Notes: a model not told the origin generated them from the letters alone. DNA of 64,000 bases from Sulfurimonas sp. HSL3-1 (GCF_039645995.1 NZ_CP147920.1:1054001-1118000); one strand, 5' to 3'; shown: positions 16,305-25,198, counted from the stretch's first letter. Program-made: numbers and translations.

Positions 16305-19113
16305 GATCACGATTACGGGCGCGCGGGAGCATAACCTCAAGGATATCTCCCTCGAGGTGCCCAAAAACAAGCTGGTCGTCTGTACGGGACTCTCCGGCTC
16401 GGGAAAATCGACCCTCGCTTTTGACACCCTCTATGCCGAGGGGCAGCGCCGTTATATCGAGAGCCTCTCCAGCTACGCCCGCCAGTTCCTCGACCGCATC
16501 GGCAAGCCCGACGTCGACAAGATCGACGGCCTCACCCCCGCCATCGCCATCGACCAGAAGACAACCTCCAAGAACCCCCGCTCGACCGTCGGGACCATCA
16601 CCGAGATCTACGACTACCTCCGCCTGCTCTTCGCCCGTATCGGGGTGCAGCACTGCCACCTCTGCGGCAAGGAGATCTCGCAGATGTCCGCCGCGGATAT
16701 CATCGACCAGGTTCAGAAACTCCCCGAAGGCTCCAAGGCCGTCATCCTCGCCCCGCTGATCCGCGAGAAGAAAGGGACCTTCGCCGACCTGATCGAGGGG
16801 CTGCGCCACAAAGGCTTCGTACGGGCGATGGTTGACGGCGTCATGGTGCGCCTGGACGAGGAGATCGAACTCTCCAAGACGAAGAAGCACACCATCAAGG
16901 TCGTCATCGACCGCGTCGTCATCAAAGAAGAGAACCGCGACCGCATCGCCCAGGACGTCGAAAAGGCCCTCAAGGAGAGCTACGGCGAGGTCGAGGTCGA
17001 GATCATGAACCATACCGAGATGGACCTGACCGCGAACATCATCCACTACAGCGAGCACAACGCCTGTTTCGACTGCAAGGTGAGCTTCGAACCCCTCGAG
17101 CCGCTCAGCTTCTCCTTCAACTCCCCCAAGGGCGCCTGCCCCGAGTGCGACGGGCTCGGCATTCGCTACGCCCTGGACCATGACAAGATCATCGACGGGG
17201 ACCTTTCCATCGAGAAGGGGGCCGTCAAGATCGTCTACGGCTTCAACAAGGGGTACTACTTCACCTTCCTCAAAGGCTTCTGCGAGACCGAGGGGATCGA
17301 TATCACCGTTCCGTTCCGCGAGCTGGAGGAACACCAGAAAAAGGCGATCTTGCACGGCAGCATCAACGAGGTGACCTTCAAGTGGAAGAACCACCCGGTG
17401 AAAAGGATTTGGCCGGGGATCATCCGCATCGCCTACGACATGTTCAAAGACGAGAAGGATATCCAGGACTACATGAGCGAGAAGGTGTGCAACGTCTGCG
17501 GCGGCCACCGTCTGCGCCGCGAGAGTCTCGCCGTCGACGTGGCGGGCCAGAAGATCAGCGGCGTCATCTCCCAGCCCATCGAGGATACCTACCGCTGGTT
17601 CACGGCAGAGGATACCTTCGCCTTCCTCGGCGAGCAGGACCGCATGGTCGCCGCGCCCATTCTCAACGAGATCCGCGAACGCCTCTTCTTCCTCTTCGAC
17701 GTCGGCCTGGGCTACCTCACCCTCAGCCGCGACGCCCGGACCATCAGCGGGGGCGAGGCGCAGCGCATCCGCATCGCCAGCCAGATCGGCAGCGGCCTGA
17801 CGGGCGTCATGTACGTTCTCGATGAACCCTCCATCGGCCTGCACGAGCGCGATACCCTCAAGCTCATCCGTACCCTGCGCTCTTTGCAGGAGAAGGGGAA
17901 CACCGTCATCGTCGTCGAGCATGACAAAGAGACGATCGAACACGCCGACCACATCATCGACATCGGTCCCGGGGCGGGGCAGTTCGGCGGTGAGGTCGTC
18001 TTCTCGGGCTCCCTCAAGCAGCTGATGAAGGCGAAGACGGAGACGGCGGCCTATATGACGGGCAAAAAGAAGATCGAGTACTTCTACCGCCGCGAGCAGA
18101 CGGAGTGGATCGAGATCAAGAACGTCACCATCAACAACATCGAGGACCTCTCCGCCCGCATCCCGCTGCAGAACCTCGTCTGTGTCACCGGGGTGAGCGG
18201 CAGCGGCAAGAGCTCGCTCATCCTGCAGACCCTGCTGCCGACGGCAAGGGAACTGCTTAACCGCGCGCGCAAGGTCCACACCGTCGCCGGCGTCGAGATT
18301 ACGGGTCTGGAGCAGCTTGACAAGGTAATCTACCTCGACCAGAGTCCCATCGGCCGCACCCCGCGCTCGAACCCGGCGACCTATACGGGGCTGATGGACG
18401 AGATCCGCAACCTCTTTGCGAAAACGAAGCTCTCCCAGATCCGCGGCTACACGGCCAGCCGCTACAGCTTCAACGTCAAAGGAGGCCGCTGCGAGAAGTG
18501 CCAGGGGGAAGGGGAGCTCAAGATCGAGATGCACTTCCTCCCCGACATCATGGTCAAGTGCGACGCCTGCGGCGGCAGCCGCTACAACCCGCAGACCCTG
18601 GAAATAGAGTACAAGGGCAAGTCGATCGCCGACGTGCTTTCGATGAGCGTCGAGGAGGCACTGAAGTTCTTCGACGCCATCCCGAAGATCAAGGCGATCC
18701 TCAAGACACTGCACGACGTCGGCCTGGGCTACATCACCCTGGGGCAGAACGCCGTCACCCTCTCGGGCGGGGAGGCGCAGCGCATCAAGCTCTCCAAGGA
18801 GCTCAGCCGCAAAGATACGGGCAATACCCTCTATATCCTCGACGAGCCGACGACGGGACTCCACTTCGCTGACGTCGACCGCCTGACCCAGGTACTGCAC
18901 CACCTCGTCGAACTGGGCAACTCCGTCCTCGTCATCGAGCACAACCTCGACATGGTCAAGAACGCCGACTACATTCTCGACATGGGCCCCGAGGGGGGCA
19001 GCAAAGGCGGCCGCATCATCGCCGTCGGCGACCCGGAAACGGTGGCAGCGCAGGCCGACGACACCGGCAGCTACACCGGCGAATACCTGAAGAAGGAACT
19101 CCCAGCGCAGTAA
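16297..19113 (+). CDS. uvrA: Excinuclease ABC subunit A
   Basis: UvrA finds bulky DNA lesions and loads UvrB in nucleotide-excision repair. Both ABC ATPase modules are intact: Walker A GLSGSGKSTLAF (about residue 32) and GVSGSGKSSLIL (about 630), signatures LSRDARTISGGEAQRIR and TLSGGEAQRIKL, and Walker B MYVLDEPSIGLH and LYILDEPTTGLH. Zinc-finger cysteines CPECDGLG and CEKCQGEGELKIEMHF...CDACGG are present. The length of 938 residues is standard. A long antisense open frame covers it but has no support as a gene. Confidence 0.98.
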   Translation: MDKITITGAREHNLKDISLEVPKNKLVVCTGLSGSGKSTLAFDTLYAEGQRRYIESLSSYARQFLDRIGKPDVDKIDGLTPAIAIDQKTTSKNPRSTVGTITEIYDYLRLLFARIGVQHCHLCGKEISQMSAADIIDQVQKLPEGSKAVILAPLIREKKGTFADLIEGLRHKGFVRAMVDGVMVRLDEEIELSKTKKHTIKVVIDRVVIKEENRDRIAQDVEKALKESYGEVEVEIMNHTEMDLTANIIHYSEHNACFDCKVSFEPLEPLSFSFNSPKGACPECDGLGIRYALDHDKIIDGDLSIEKGAVKIVYGFNKGYYFTFLKGFCETEGIDITVPFRELEEHQKKAILHGSINEVTFKWKNHPVKRIWPGIIRIAYDMFKDEKDIQDYMSEKVCNVCGGHRLRRESLAVDVAGQKISGVISQPIEDTYRWFTAEDTFAFLGEQDRMVAAPILNEIRERLFFLFDVGLGYLTLSRDARTISGGEAQRIRIASQIGSGLTGVMYVLDEPSIGLHERDTLKLIRTLRSLQEKGNTVIVVEHDKETIEHADHIIDIGPGAGQFGGEVVFSGSLKQLMKAKTETAAYMTGKKKIEYFYRREQTEWIEIKNVTINNIEDLSARIPLQNLVCVTGVSGSGKSSLILQTLLPTARELLNRARKVHTVAGVEITGLEQLDKVIYLDQSPIGRTPRSNPATYTGLMDEIRNLFAKTKLSQIRGYTASRYSFNVKGGRCEKCQGEGELKIEMHFLPDIMVKCDACGGSRYNPQTLEIEYKGKSIADVLSMSVEEALKFFDAIPKIKAILKTLHDVGLGYITLGQNAVTLSGGEAQRIKLSKELSRKDTGNTLYILDEPTTGLHFADVDRLTQVLHHLVELGNSVLVIEHNLDMVKNADYILDMGPEGGSKGGRIIAVGDPETVAAQADDTGSYTGEYLKKELPAQ

Positions 19114-19185
19114 GCGCCAAGTTGTAAGTGTTTCCATGAAGATGGCATGATTGCCTTAACGCTACACAGCGAATGGAGGTGAGTA

Positions 19186-19959
19186 ATGGCAACGGAGAAA
19201 GCGCCGAAAAAGATTTCACTTGCTTTATCGGGCGGCGGCGTACGCGCCGTAGCCCATTTGGGGGTCGTCGAGGTCCTGCAGCAGCAGGGCTACGATATTG
19301 CCGCCATCGCCGGCAGCAGCGGCGGGGCCCTGGCCGGGGTGCTGCTCTGCGACGGCTACACGCCCCGGGAGGTCCTGGAGATCTACCGTGAGCTCCGGCG
19401 CATCGACCTCGTGCGCCATTTCCGCCAGGGCGGGGTCTTCGCTCTCAAGGGGATCGAACGGCTGCTTTCCCACCACCTCACTGCCACTCATATCGAGGAG
19501 CTCCGGACCCCCTGTATTATCACCGCGACGGACCTGACGGCGGGGACGATCCGCTACTTTGACCGCGGCCCCATCGCCAAACTGGCCGCGGCCTCCTCGT
19601 CGCTCATTCCCTTCTTCGCCCCTGTATCTTACGAGGGGATGCGCCTGGGCGACGGCGGCTTTATGGACAATATGCCGGTGCGGGCCCTCAAAGCGCAGGG
19701 AGTCCCCATCCTCGGCATCAACGTCAACGCCATACTGCCGCAGGAACCGAAGAACGTTATGCAGACGACCTACCGCGCCCTCATATTGATGATGGCGGCC
19801 AACGTCGAGGCGTCGAAGCACTTTGCGGATGCCTATTTGGAGATTCAGGGGTGTGCGGAGATGAACATCTTCGACACCTCCAAATTGGACAGCGCCTTTG
19901 ACGCGGGGCGGCGCGAAGCGGAGGCGGCGCTTAAAAAGGGGTTACTGGATCTTGCGTAG
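19186..19959 (+). CDS. Patatin-like phospholipase
   Basis: The patatin fold is shown by the oxyanion loop SGGGVRAVAHLG, the nucleophile elbow AGSSGGALAG (GxSxG) and the catalytic aspartate in LGDGGFMDNMP, giving a Ser-Asp dyad. Such enzymes (RssA/YchK-like, about 260 residues) hydrolyse acyl esters of lipids in the cytoplasm. No signal peptide is present. GGAGGTGAG precedes the ATG. The last 18 bases overlap the convergent SDR gene. Confidence 0.9.
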   Translation: MATEKAPKKISLALSGGGVRAVAHLGVVEVLQQQGYDIAAIAGSSGGALAGVLLCDGYTPREVLEIYRELRRIDLVRHFRQGGVFALKGIERLLSHHLTATHIEELRTPCIITATDLTAGTIRYFDRGPIAKLAAASSSLIPFFAPVSYEGMRLGDGGFMDNMPVRALKAQGVPILGINVNAILPQEPKNVMQTTYRALILMMAANVEASKHFADAYLEIQGCAEMNIFDTSKLDSAFDAGRREAEAALKKGLLDLA

Positions 19960-20772
19960 CAGGGCGTCGAGCCCCCGGGTGGGCAGCAGGCGTTTGAAAA
20001 GCGCGAGCAAGGTGGTCGCCCCGGTGATGTGGTAGCGCGGGGCCGGGCGCTCCGCCTCCAGGGCCCTGATAACTTTGTCTATCACGGCGTCCGCATCGCG
20101 GGTAAAGCGGTCCTTCTCCTCCTTGTTCGCTTTACGCTTGTAGACCTCTTCTTCGTACATGTCGGCAAAACGGCTTTTCTCAACTTCGACATTCTTTTCA
20201 AACATTTTGATGGCGTTGTCGCGGAACTTGGAGCGGATCGGGCCCGTGTTGAGGGTGATAACGTGGACCCCCGTGCCCTCGAGCTCCAGGCGCAGGGTGT
20301 CGCAGAGCCCTTCGATGGCGTACTTGCTGGCGTTGTAGGCGCCGCGGAAGCGCAGCGAGACGAGTCCCAGCACCGAGCTGTGCTGCAGGATGCGCCCGTA
20401 GCCCTGCGCGAGCATAAGGGGCAGGACGCGGCGGGTGAGCTCGTGCAGTCCAAGGACGTTCGTTTCGAACTGTTCGCGCAGGGCGAAGGTCGGGACGTCT
20501 TCGAGGGCACCGGGCTGGCCGTAGCCTGCGTTGTTAAAGAGGGCGTAGAGAGTGCCGCCCGTCTGCTCAAGCACCCACTGCAGGGCCGCATCGATACTGT
20601 CGGGGTCGGTGACGTCGAGCTGATGGGCATTAAGCCCCTCATTGATGAGCCTGAAGACATCTTCGGGGTCACGGGCCGTGGCAAAGACGTCGTAGCCCTG
20701 TCTGAAAAGGGCCAGGGCCGTCTCGTAGCCGATGCCGCTGGAACAGCCGGTAATAAGGATCGATTTTTTCAT
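19942..20772 (-). CDS. Short-chain dehydrogenase/reductase
   Basis: A classical SDR of 276 residues: cofactor motif TGCSSGIGYE near the N terminus, NNAGYG in the middle, catalytic serine region SSVLGLVS and YNASKYAIEG (YxxxK). The preference for NADPH or NADH and the substrate are unknown. The frame is open 57 codons further upstream, but the cofactor motif and a reasonable leader place the start at the ATG at 20772. Confidence 0.88.
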   Translation of the reverse strand: MKKSILITGCSSGIGYETALALFRQGYDVFATARDPEDVFRLINEGLNAHQLDVTDPDSIDAALQWVLEQTGGTLYALFNNAGYGQPGALEDVPTFALREQFETNVLGLHELTRRVLPLMLAQGYGRILQHSSVLGLVSLRFRGAYNASKYAIEGLCDTLRLELEGTGVHVITLNTGPIRSKFRDNAIKMFEKNVEVEKSRFADMYEEEVYKRKANKEEKDRFTRDADAVIDKVIRALEAERPAPRYHITGATTLLALFKRLLPTRGLDALLRKIQ

Positions 20773-20836
20773 GGCGCCATTATAGCCTGCCTCCGTGAAA
20801 GGGGGCGAATGGCGCTCTGGGGGGAATGGTGGAGAA

Positions 20837-20980
20837 TCAGCCGTGGTAGATGTGGTGGCAGTTATGGCACTTATATTTTCTTTTTCTGAACAGCAGATAC
20901 TTTTCAACGAACGTACGCTTGAGCCGTAACGCCTGTCCCGCACCGCAGACGGGGCAAACCTTCTGTGTAAACGCTTTCAT
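20837..20980 (-). CDS. Small zinc-ribbon protein, 47 residues
   Basis: A short gene with its own ribosome binding site (AGAGGT before the ATG). The product starts MKAFTQKVCPVCGAG and ends with YKCHNCHHIYHG, so CxxC and CxxCH pairs flank a basic middle region and probably hold one zinc ion. The ending CHNCH could formally also be a heme-binding CxxCH, but there is no signal peptide, so zinc is favoured. It lies divergently to the DUF503 gene. No function can be given. Confidence 0.65.
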   Translation of the reverse strand: MKAFTQKVCPVCGAGQALRLKRTFVEKYLLFRKRKYKCHNCHHIYHG

Positions 20981-21091
20981 AATTTTGACCTCTAGAAAAA
21001 TTCATTCTCTCTTTTTCGCTTCAAGACGGCAATTATATCAGACAAATCTATGATATTCTTATTATAAAATAACAAAAAGCTAAAGGCTTTC

Positions 21092-21367
21092 ATGATTATC
21101 TGCCACTGTGATCTTCACTTCGAACTCCCCTACGCGCACTCGCTCAAGGGACGGCGCAGCATCGTGAACAGCATCAGGGAGCGGCTGAAAAGCTTCAACG
21201 TCTCCGTCATGGACATCAGCGGCGAATACCCAAAAGAGGCCGACATCGCCGTCGTCTTCCTCTCGCCGACTGCCCGGGCTGCGGCGCAGTACCGCGACGC
21301 CATCGAACAGATGCTGGAGCGCCACTTTCCCGAGCTGCAGTACACTATGGCGTATGAAGAGCTGTAG
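21092..21367 (+). CDS. DUF503 family protein
   Basis: A 91-residue ferredoxin-fold-like protein with the family start CHCDLHFELPYAHSLKGRRS, the usual LKGKR signature being LKGRR here. Members occur next to ribosome-binding factor genes in many bacteria; no reaction is known. AAGG lies five bases before the ATG, and a TATAAA -10-like box stands at 21063-21068. Confidence 0.8.
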   Translation: MIICHCDLHFELPYAHSLKGRRSIVNSIRERLKSFNVSVMDISGEYPKEADIAVVFLSPTARAAAQYRDAIEQMLERHFPELQYTMAYEEL

Positions 21368-21373
21368 TCGCGC

Positions 21374-21379
21374 TATAAT
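21374..21379 (+). promoter_or_regulatory. -10 box before the small membrane protein and arfB
   Basis: A perfect TATAAT in cgcTATAATg just after the DUF503 stop, 31 bases before the next ATG. Confidence 0.45.
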
Positions 21380-21410
21380 GGGAGGTAAAAGTTCACCAAA
21401 GGAAAAGACC

Positions 21411-21578
21411 ATGGCAGACAAACCGCTCTCCGAACTCGACGAACGCGAACCGGAGCTGGATGAATCCAGCGACTATGAAAAACCGCTCTCTTCCAATAAA
21501 CGCACCTGGATTCTCAGCGCCTTCGCTATTGCGATCATCGTCTACCTGCTCTACAACATCCTGATGTCTTCTTTTTAG
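21411..21578 (+). CDS. Small single-pass membrane protein, 55 residues
   Basis: The first 33 residues are very acidic, then one hydrophobic helix (WILSAFAIAIIVYLLYNIL) runs nearly to the C terminus, giving a tail-anchored topology. GGAAAAG stands before the ATG. The open frame reaches back to 21354, but this ATG has the ribosome binding site. It precedes arfB by six bases. Family not recognised. Confidence 0.6.
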   Translation: MADKPLSELDEREPELDESSDYEKPLSSNKRTWILSAFAIAIIVYLLYNILMSSF

Positions 21579-21584
21579 GGAATC

Positions 21585-21998
21585 ATGCTGACCATTTCCA
21601 ACAACGTAAGCCTCAGCGAGGATGAGATCGAGATCGAGGCCATAAGGGCCCAGGGCTCCGGCGGGCAGAAGGTCAACAAGACCTCCGCGGCCATCCACCT
21701 GCGCTTTGACATCGCCGCCTCTTCACTGCCGCCTTTTTACAAAGAGCGCCTGCTCGCCCTCAAAGACAGCCGCATTACCAAAGAGGGGATCGTCGTCATC
21801 AAGTCCCAGCAGCACCGCAGCCGCGAACAGAACAAAGAAGAGGCGTTGGAGCGGCTCGTCGAGCTGATCAAAAGCGTCAACGTCTCCAAAAAGAAGCGCA
21901 TTGCGACCAAACCGACGAAGGGTTCCGTCAAAAAAAGATTGCAGTCGAAAAAGAAACAGGGAGAGAAAAAAAAGCTGCGCGGCAAAGTCGCCGACTGA
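21585..21998 (+). CDS. arfB: Peptidyl-tRNA hydrolase ArfB (ribosome rescue)
   Basis: ArfB enters the empty A site of ribosomes stalled at the end of an mRNA and releases the peptide. The GGQ motif is present in IRAQGSGGQKVNKTSAAIHLRF, and the C terminus is the required lysine/arginine-rich tail that reaches into the mRNA channel. The length of 137 residues agrees. A stand-alone class-I release-factor-like protein lacking the codon-recognition domain is thereby identified. Confidence 0.92.
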   Translation: MLTISNNVSLSEDEIEIEAIRAQGSGGQKVNKTSAAIHLRFDIAASSLPPFYKERLLALKDSRITKEGIVVIKSQQHRSREQNKEEALERLVELIKSVNVSKKKRIATKPTKGSVKKRLQSKKKQGEKKKLRGKVAD

Positions 21999-22077
21999 AC
22001 TGCTGAAAGCGCGCCAATCGCATTCTAATAAAAGCGCGGGAACAGGGAGTCTTTTCATTTGAAGTGCCGCTCCCGTT

Positions 22078-22490
22078 TCACGCGGCAGCGGTGGGAGCCT
22101 CTGTGCTCCCATGGGCGGTATGTTTGGCCCAGGCGGTGCATACGGCGCACCCTTTAGTAAGATGCCGAACTCCCGAAGGGGCATATGACCTCTCTAAGTG
22201 TCGCGAGCCCGATTTAAGCGGCGCGACGTTTCCAATCTCTGGAACGAGGTTGCCCGGCATCTTGTCTGTGAAAGGCGAAGTGACCGCGGTCGCATCTGGT
22301 GGCGCTGCACTGTCATGCGCGCCGAGCTCTATTGGCTGCTTCGACCCGGCTTCACCTTGACTCAGAAAAGCATCTTACTTCGCTTACCCGATCCTTCGTC
22401 GCGTTTCAGCCCATACCCCAACTCTCTATTAGGGGCGGCATCCTCTTGCAACGAGGGACCCAAAACCGCCAATAAATTCGTTTGATTCAT
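22078..22490 (-). pseudogene. Broken reading frame in a 650-base gap, origin unknown
   Basis: A minus-strand frame begins at an ATG (22490) with AAGGAAG well placed before it and runs 42 codons to a TGA at 22362. From about 22375 the next frame continues protein-like for almost 100 codons (DAFLSQGEAGSKQPIELG... to a TGA at 22078). One single-base shift would join them. I do not recognise the product; the composition recalls low-complexity FliK-type sequence, which is a guess. A 7-bp hairpin (22092-22098 with 22105-22111) overlaps its end. I see no other gene in 21999-22649. Confidence 0.35.
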
Positions 22491-22623
22491 TGGCTTCCTT
22501 TGCGGTACCTTGTTAAAGATCTCTAGTACGTACTAAGCTCATGATAACTCCTAAAAAATAAAAGCAAAATAAAATGGAGAAGGTCGTTTCGGGAGGAGAT
22601 AAAAAGGTGATACGGGGGAGGGT

Positions 22624-22642
22624 GCGGGCACAATGTGCCCGC
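22624..22642 (-). terminator. Hairpin downstream of the OmpA-type lipoprotein gene
   Basis: GCGGGCAC-AAT-GTGCCCGC is a perfect eight-base-pair stem starting eight bases after the stop codon on the minus strand; a run of five T follows about 20 bases later. Confidence 0.55.
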
Positions 22643-22649
22643 GTAGGCG

Positions 22650-23495
22650 TTACTCGGCGAGCTTAGGAAGCTCGTTCGAGAGGATCTCCAGGTTTGGCAG
22701 CATGATGATCTCGATGCGGCGGTTGAGCGCGCGCCCCTCCGGCGTCTCGTTGGTCGCGCGGGGGTGGAACTCGCCGAAGCCGGCGGCGGAGACGTTGTCG
22801 GCGGAGACGCCCTCGTCGATCATGAGGTGCACGACGCTGAGTGCGCGCGCCGTGGAGAGCTCCCAGTTGCTCGGGAAGCGCGCGCTCTTGATGGGGACGT
22901 TGTCCGTGTGCCCCTCGACCTGGAAGCGGCGGTCGGGGAAGGCGGCGAGGGCCTTGGCGATCTGCGCAAGCGCCTCCTGGCCCGCTTTGTTCACCGTCGC
23001 GCTGCCGCTGGCAAAGAGGACTTCATCGGGGAGGTTGATAACGATGCGCCCCTTCTCGATGGAGACGGTCAGCTGCCCGCCGTCGATCATCTTCTGCAGC
23101 TCTTTGACGAACTGCGCGTAGATCTCGTTGCGTTTCTGCGTCTCGGCCTCAATCTGCTTCATGGTCTCAAGCTGCTCCTGGGAAGCCCCCAGCTCTTTGC
23201 GGGCCGCCTCGAGGTCCTGCTGGAGCTGCAGCTTGCGCATCTCCATCTCGCTCAGCTCGACGTTGTTGAACTCGATCTGCGACTTGCCCTTGGCGATCTC
23301 CTCGCGGTCCTTGGCGATCTGCGCCTGGTTGCGCTCAATCTCGTCGCGCTGCTCCTTGATGGTCTGCTGCGCGGAACCGAGCTGCGCGCGGGTCTGGTTC
23401 AGCTCCTGCAGCGTCGCCTCGTGCGTACTCTTCATAACACAGCCGGAACTGAGCAACATCACTGCCGCCATCGCGGCCACCGGAATCAGTTTCAT
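22650..23495 (-). CDS. OmpA-family peptidoglycan-binding lipoprotein with coiled coil
   Basis: The N terminus is a lipoprotein signal (hydrophobic core, then LLSSGC). Residues about 28-135 form an uninterrupted coiled coil rich in Q, E and K. The C-terminal OmpA domain (about 150-270) keeps the diaminopimelate-binding residues in GHTDNVPI and NRRIEIIM, plus SNWELSTARA. The protein therefore spans from a membrane anchor to the cell wall. It is similar in build to MotB-like or YiaD-like proteins, but no transmembrane proton channel is present. Confidence 0.85.
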   Translation of the reverse strand: MKLIPVAAMAAVMLLSSGCVMKSTHEATLQELNQTRAQLGSAQQTIKEQRDEIERNQAQIAKDREEIAKGKSQIEFNNVELSEMEMRKLQLQQDLEAARKELGASQEQLETMKQIEAETQKRNEIYAQFVKELQKMIDGGQLTVSIEKGRIVINLPDEVLFASGSATVNKAGQEALAQIAKALAAFPDRRFQVEGHTDNVPIKSARFPSNWELSTARALSVVHLMIDEGVSADNVSAAGFGEFHPRATNETPEGRALNRRIEIIMLPNLEILSNELPKLAE

Positions 23496-23659
23496 AATGG
23501 GGACTCCTTTTGATTGGTCGAGGCATTATAACCGAAGAGGAGAAATAGCACCCGCACATGGAAACGTCCCCTTCCTACGCTGTTCTAGGGTGCGAAATGC
23601 TGTAAAAAAGGCGAAAAACAGTGCGCAAAAGCGACCTTTGATGAAGAGAATACGAATAA

Positions 23660-24440
23660 TGCAGCGTCATGCGGCGGCTTTCAAAGAGCGCTCAGTGCCA
23701 ATTTCCGATTTTATTGAATGCGCTTCGACGAGTCGAAGCTCTTTTTTTGACGCTAGCTTCGGTTTGCCGAAGCGCATTAATCAATAGGCTCAGTGTCGTT
23801 AAGCATGCCGTGAAAGTCGCCCTGAAGGCATAAAGCCGAGAAAGGGCGAGCGATTCGCGCAACGACGATTTTCTTTTGGTTCTTTTCTTATGAAAAAGAA
23901 AAGAATGAATAGAGTGTATTCCTTTGCCACTTTTTTAGAAAAAGTAGCGCAAAAAGCGGCCTTTCGCGAATCGCTCATCCCTCCCGGCTTTATGCCTCCG
24001 GGATGGCTTATAAGGAGCGTTCAAGGCCAATGCTTGATTTATTTGAACGCGCTTCGACGTGTCGAAGCTCAATATTTTTCAGTTAGCTTTGGTTCCCGAA
24101 GCGTATTTAAATCAATAGGCAGAAGGTCGGGATGTGTGCTTTATAAGCCGTTCCGGAGGCCATACGACGGGAGGAACGTGCGATTCACATCACGACGATT
24201 TTCTTTGGGTTCGTTTCTTTGTAAAAAGAAAGGAATGAAGGGAATATTTTCTTGCCACTTTTTTAGAAAAAGTAGCGCAAAAAGCGGCCTTTCGCAAATC
24301 GCTCATCCCTCCCGGCTTTGGGCCTCCGGGATGGCTTATAAGGAATGCTCAAGGCCAAGCCCCAATTGATTGGATGCGCTTCGGCGTGCCGAAGCTCTAT
24401 ATTTCCATTAGCTTCAGTCCCTGAAGCGCGTTAATCAATG
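23660..24440. repeat. Array 1 of a palindromic intergenic repeat, three units
   Basis: Units with a period of 325-330 bases fill the gap between the divergent lipoprotein and radC genes. Marks: hairpin H1 (GCTTCGAC/GTCGAAGC) at 23722, 24051 and, as GCTTCGGC/GCCGAAGC, 24378; hairpin H2 at 23756, 24086 and 24411; inverted 36-base arms at about 23824-23859 with 23965-24000 and 24154-24188 with 24293-24328; a core with ACTTTTTTAGAAAAAGT and CTTTTCTT...AAAAGAAAAG. The same unit is found at 45.35-45.85 kb. Short open frames inside it are not genes. Confidence 0.85.
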
Positions 24441-24472
24441 GGCAGAAGCTCGGTTTGGTTTTTCTAAAACTT

Positions 24473-24495
24473 AATATAACATATATAGTTATATT
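24473..24495 (+). promoter_or_regulatory. AT-rich dyad upstream of radC
   Basis: AATATAAC-ATATATA-GTTATATT is a perfect inverted repeat with eight-base arms, ending 16 bases before the radC ATG. It may be an operator overlapping the promoter. Confidence 0.4.
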
Positions 24496-24511
24496 ACGAT
24501 AGAATTATTGC

Positions 24512-25171
24512 ATGAAAAAGCTCCAGGAACTCTACAAAGGCGACAAGCCCCGCGAAAAACTGCTGGCAAAAGGTCCCGCTACCCTTAAGGCGTATGAGCT
24601 GATGGCAGTGTTGCTCGGCAGCGGGGTTCCGGGCAAGGATGTGCTGCAGCTCTCCAAGGAGATCGTAGGGCTCTTTGATGCCTCTTTCGAATCCCTGACG
24701 CTCGATGACCTTACTTCCATCCATGGCATGGGCGAGGCAAAAGCCGCGCAGATCCTCGCCGCCGTCGAGCTCTCCCGGCGTTATCTCATCAAGCAGCATG
24801 TCAAAATTACCTCAGCTGCGGATGTCTACGAACTGCTACGCGAATACGGGGCCAAAAAGCAGGAGTATTTCATTGCCCTGGCTCTGGATGGAGCCTCGCA
24901 CCTTATCGAGAAGCGCGTCGTCTCCATCGGGACCCTCAACCAGTCCCTCGTGCACCCCCGTGAAGTCTTTGCCGATGCCGTTGCGGACAGGGCGGCGGGG
25001 ATCATCGTTGCCCACAACCACCCCGGCGGCCAGCTCGCCCCGAGCCGGGAGGACGCCGCGGTTACCCGGCGCCTCAGGGAGGCGGGGATATTGTTGGGGA
25101 TAGAGCTGCTCGATCATGTTATTTTGACCAAAGAGGGGTTCTTGAGTCTGCGGGAAGAGGGGATGTTGTGA
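24512..25171 (+). CDS. radC: RadC family JAMM/MPN+ protein
   Basis: A helix-hairpin-helix-like N-terminal region (SIHGMGEAKAAQILAAVEL) is followed by the JAMM metalloprotease-like domain with its zinc ligands in HNHPGGQLAPSRED. At 219 residues it is a full-length RadC. Despite its name the family has no proven role in repair, and members are frequent on mobile elements and defence islands; here it marks the edge of one. Codon use resembles the surrounding chromosome, so it may be ancestral. Confidence 0.92.
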   Translation: MKKLQELYKGDKPREKLLAKGPATLKAYELMAVLLGSGVPGKDVLQLSKEIVGLFDASFESLTLDDLTSIHGMGEAKAAQILAAVELSRRYLIKQHVKITSAADVYELLREYGAKKQEYFIALALDGASHLIEKRVVSIGTLNQSLVHPREVFADAVADRAAGIIVAHNHPGGQLAPSREDAAVTRRLREAGILLGIELLDHVILTKEGFLSLREEGML

Positions 25172-25182
25172 TCAATCTAAAT

Positions 25183-25198
25183 ATATCTAATAAGATAT
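25183..25198 (+). promoter_or_regulatory. Palindromic operator candidate of the toxin-antitoxin operon
   Basis: ATATCT-AATA-AGATAT lies 26 bases before the original toxin ATG in a very AT-rich stretch. Antitoxins with an XRE domain usually repress their own operon through such a site. Confidence 0.45.

Noticed and set aside
16261-19137. A 958-codon antisense open frame opposite uvrA
   Set aside because: Same artefact; the uvrA frame is complete with all motifs.
21999-22649. Possible tmRNA, RNase P RNA or SRP RNA in the 650-base gap
   Set aside because: No CCA-ended tRNA-like ends, no tag frame ending in AA-stop, and no conserved RNase P or SRP loop sequence on either strand.
23890-24369. 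Open frame of 159 codons in repeat array 1
   Set aside because: It follows the repeat unit; the same peptide pieces (CHFFRKSS.KSGL, IAHPSRL) appear in array 2 (45499-45699), and the unit is explained by hairpins, not by codons.
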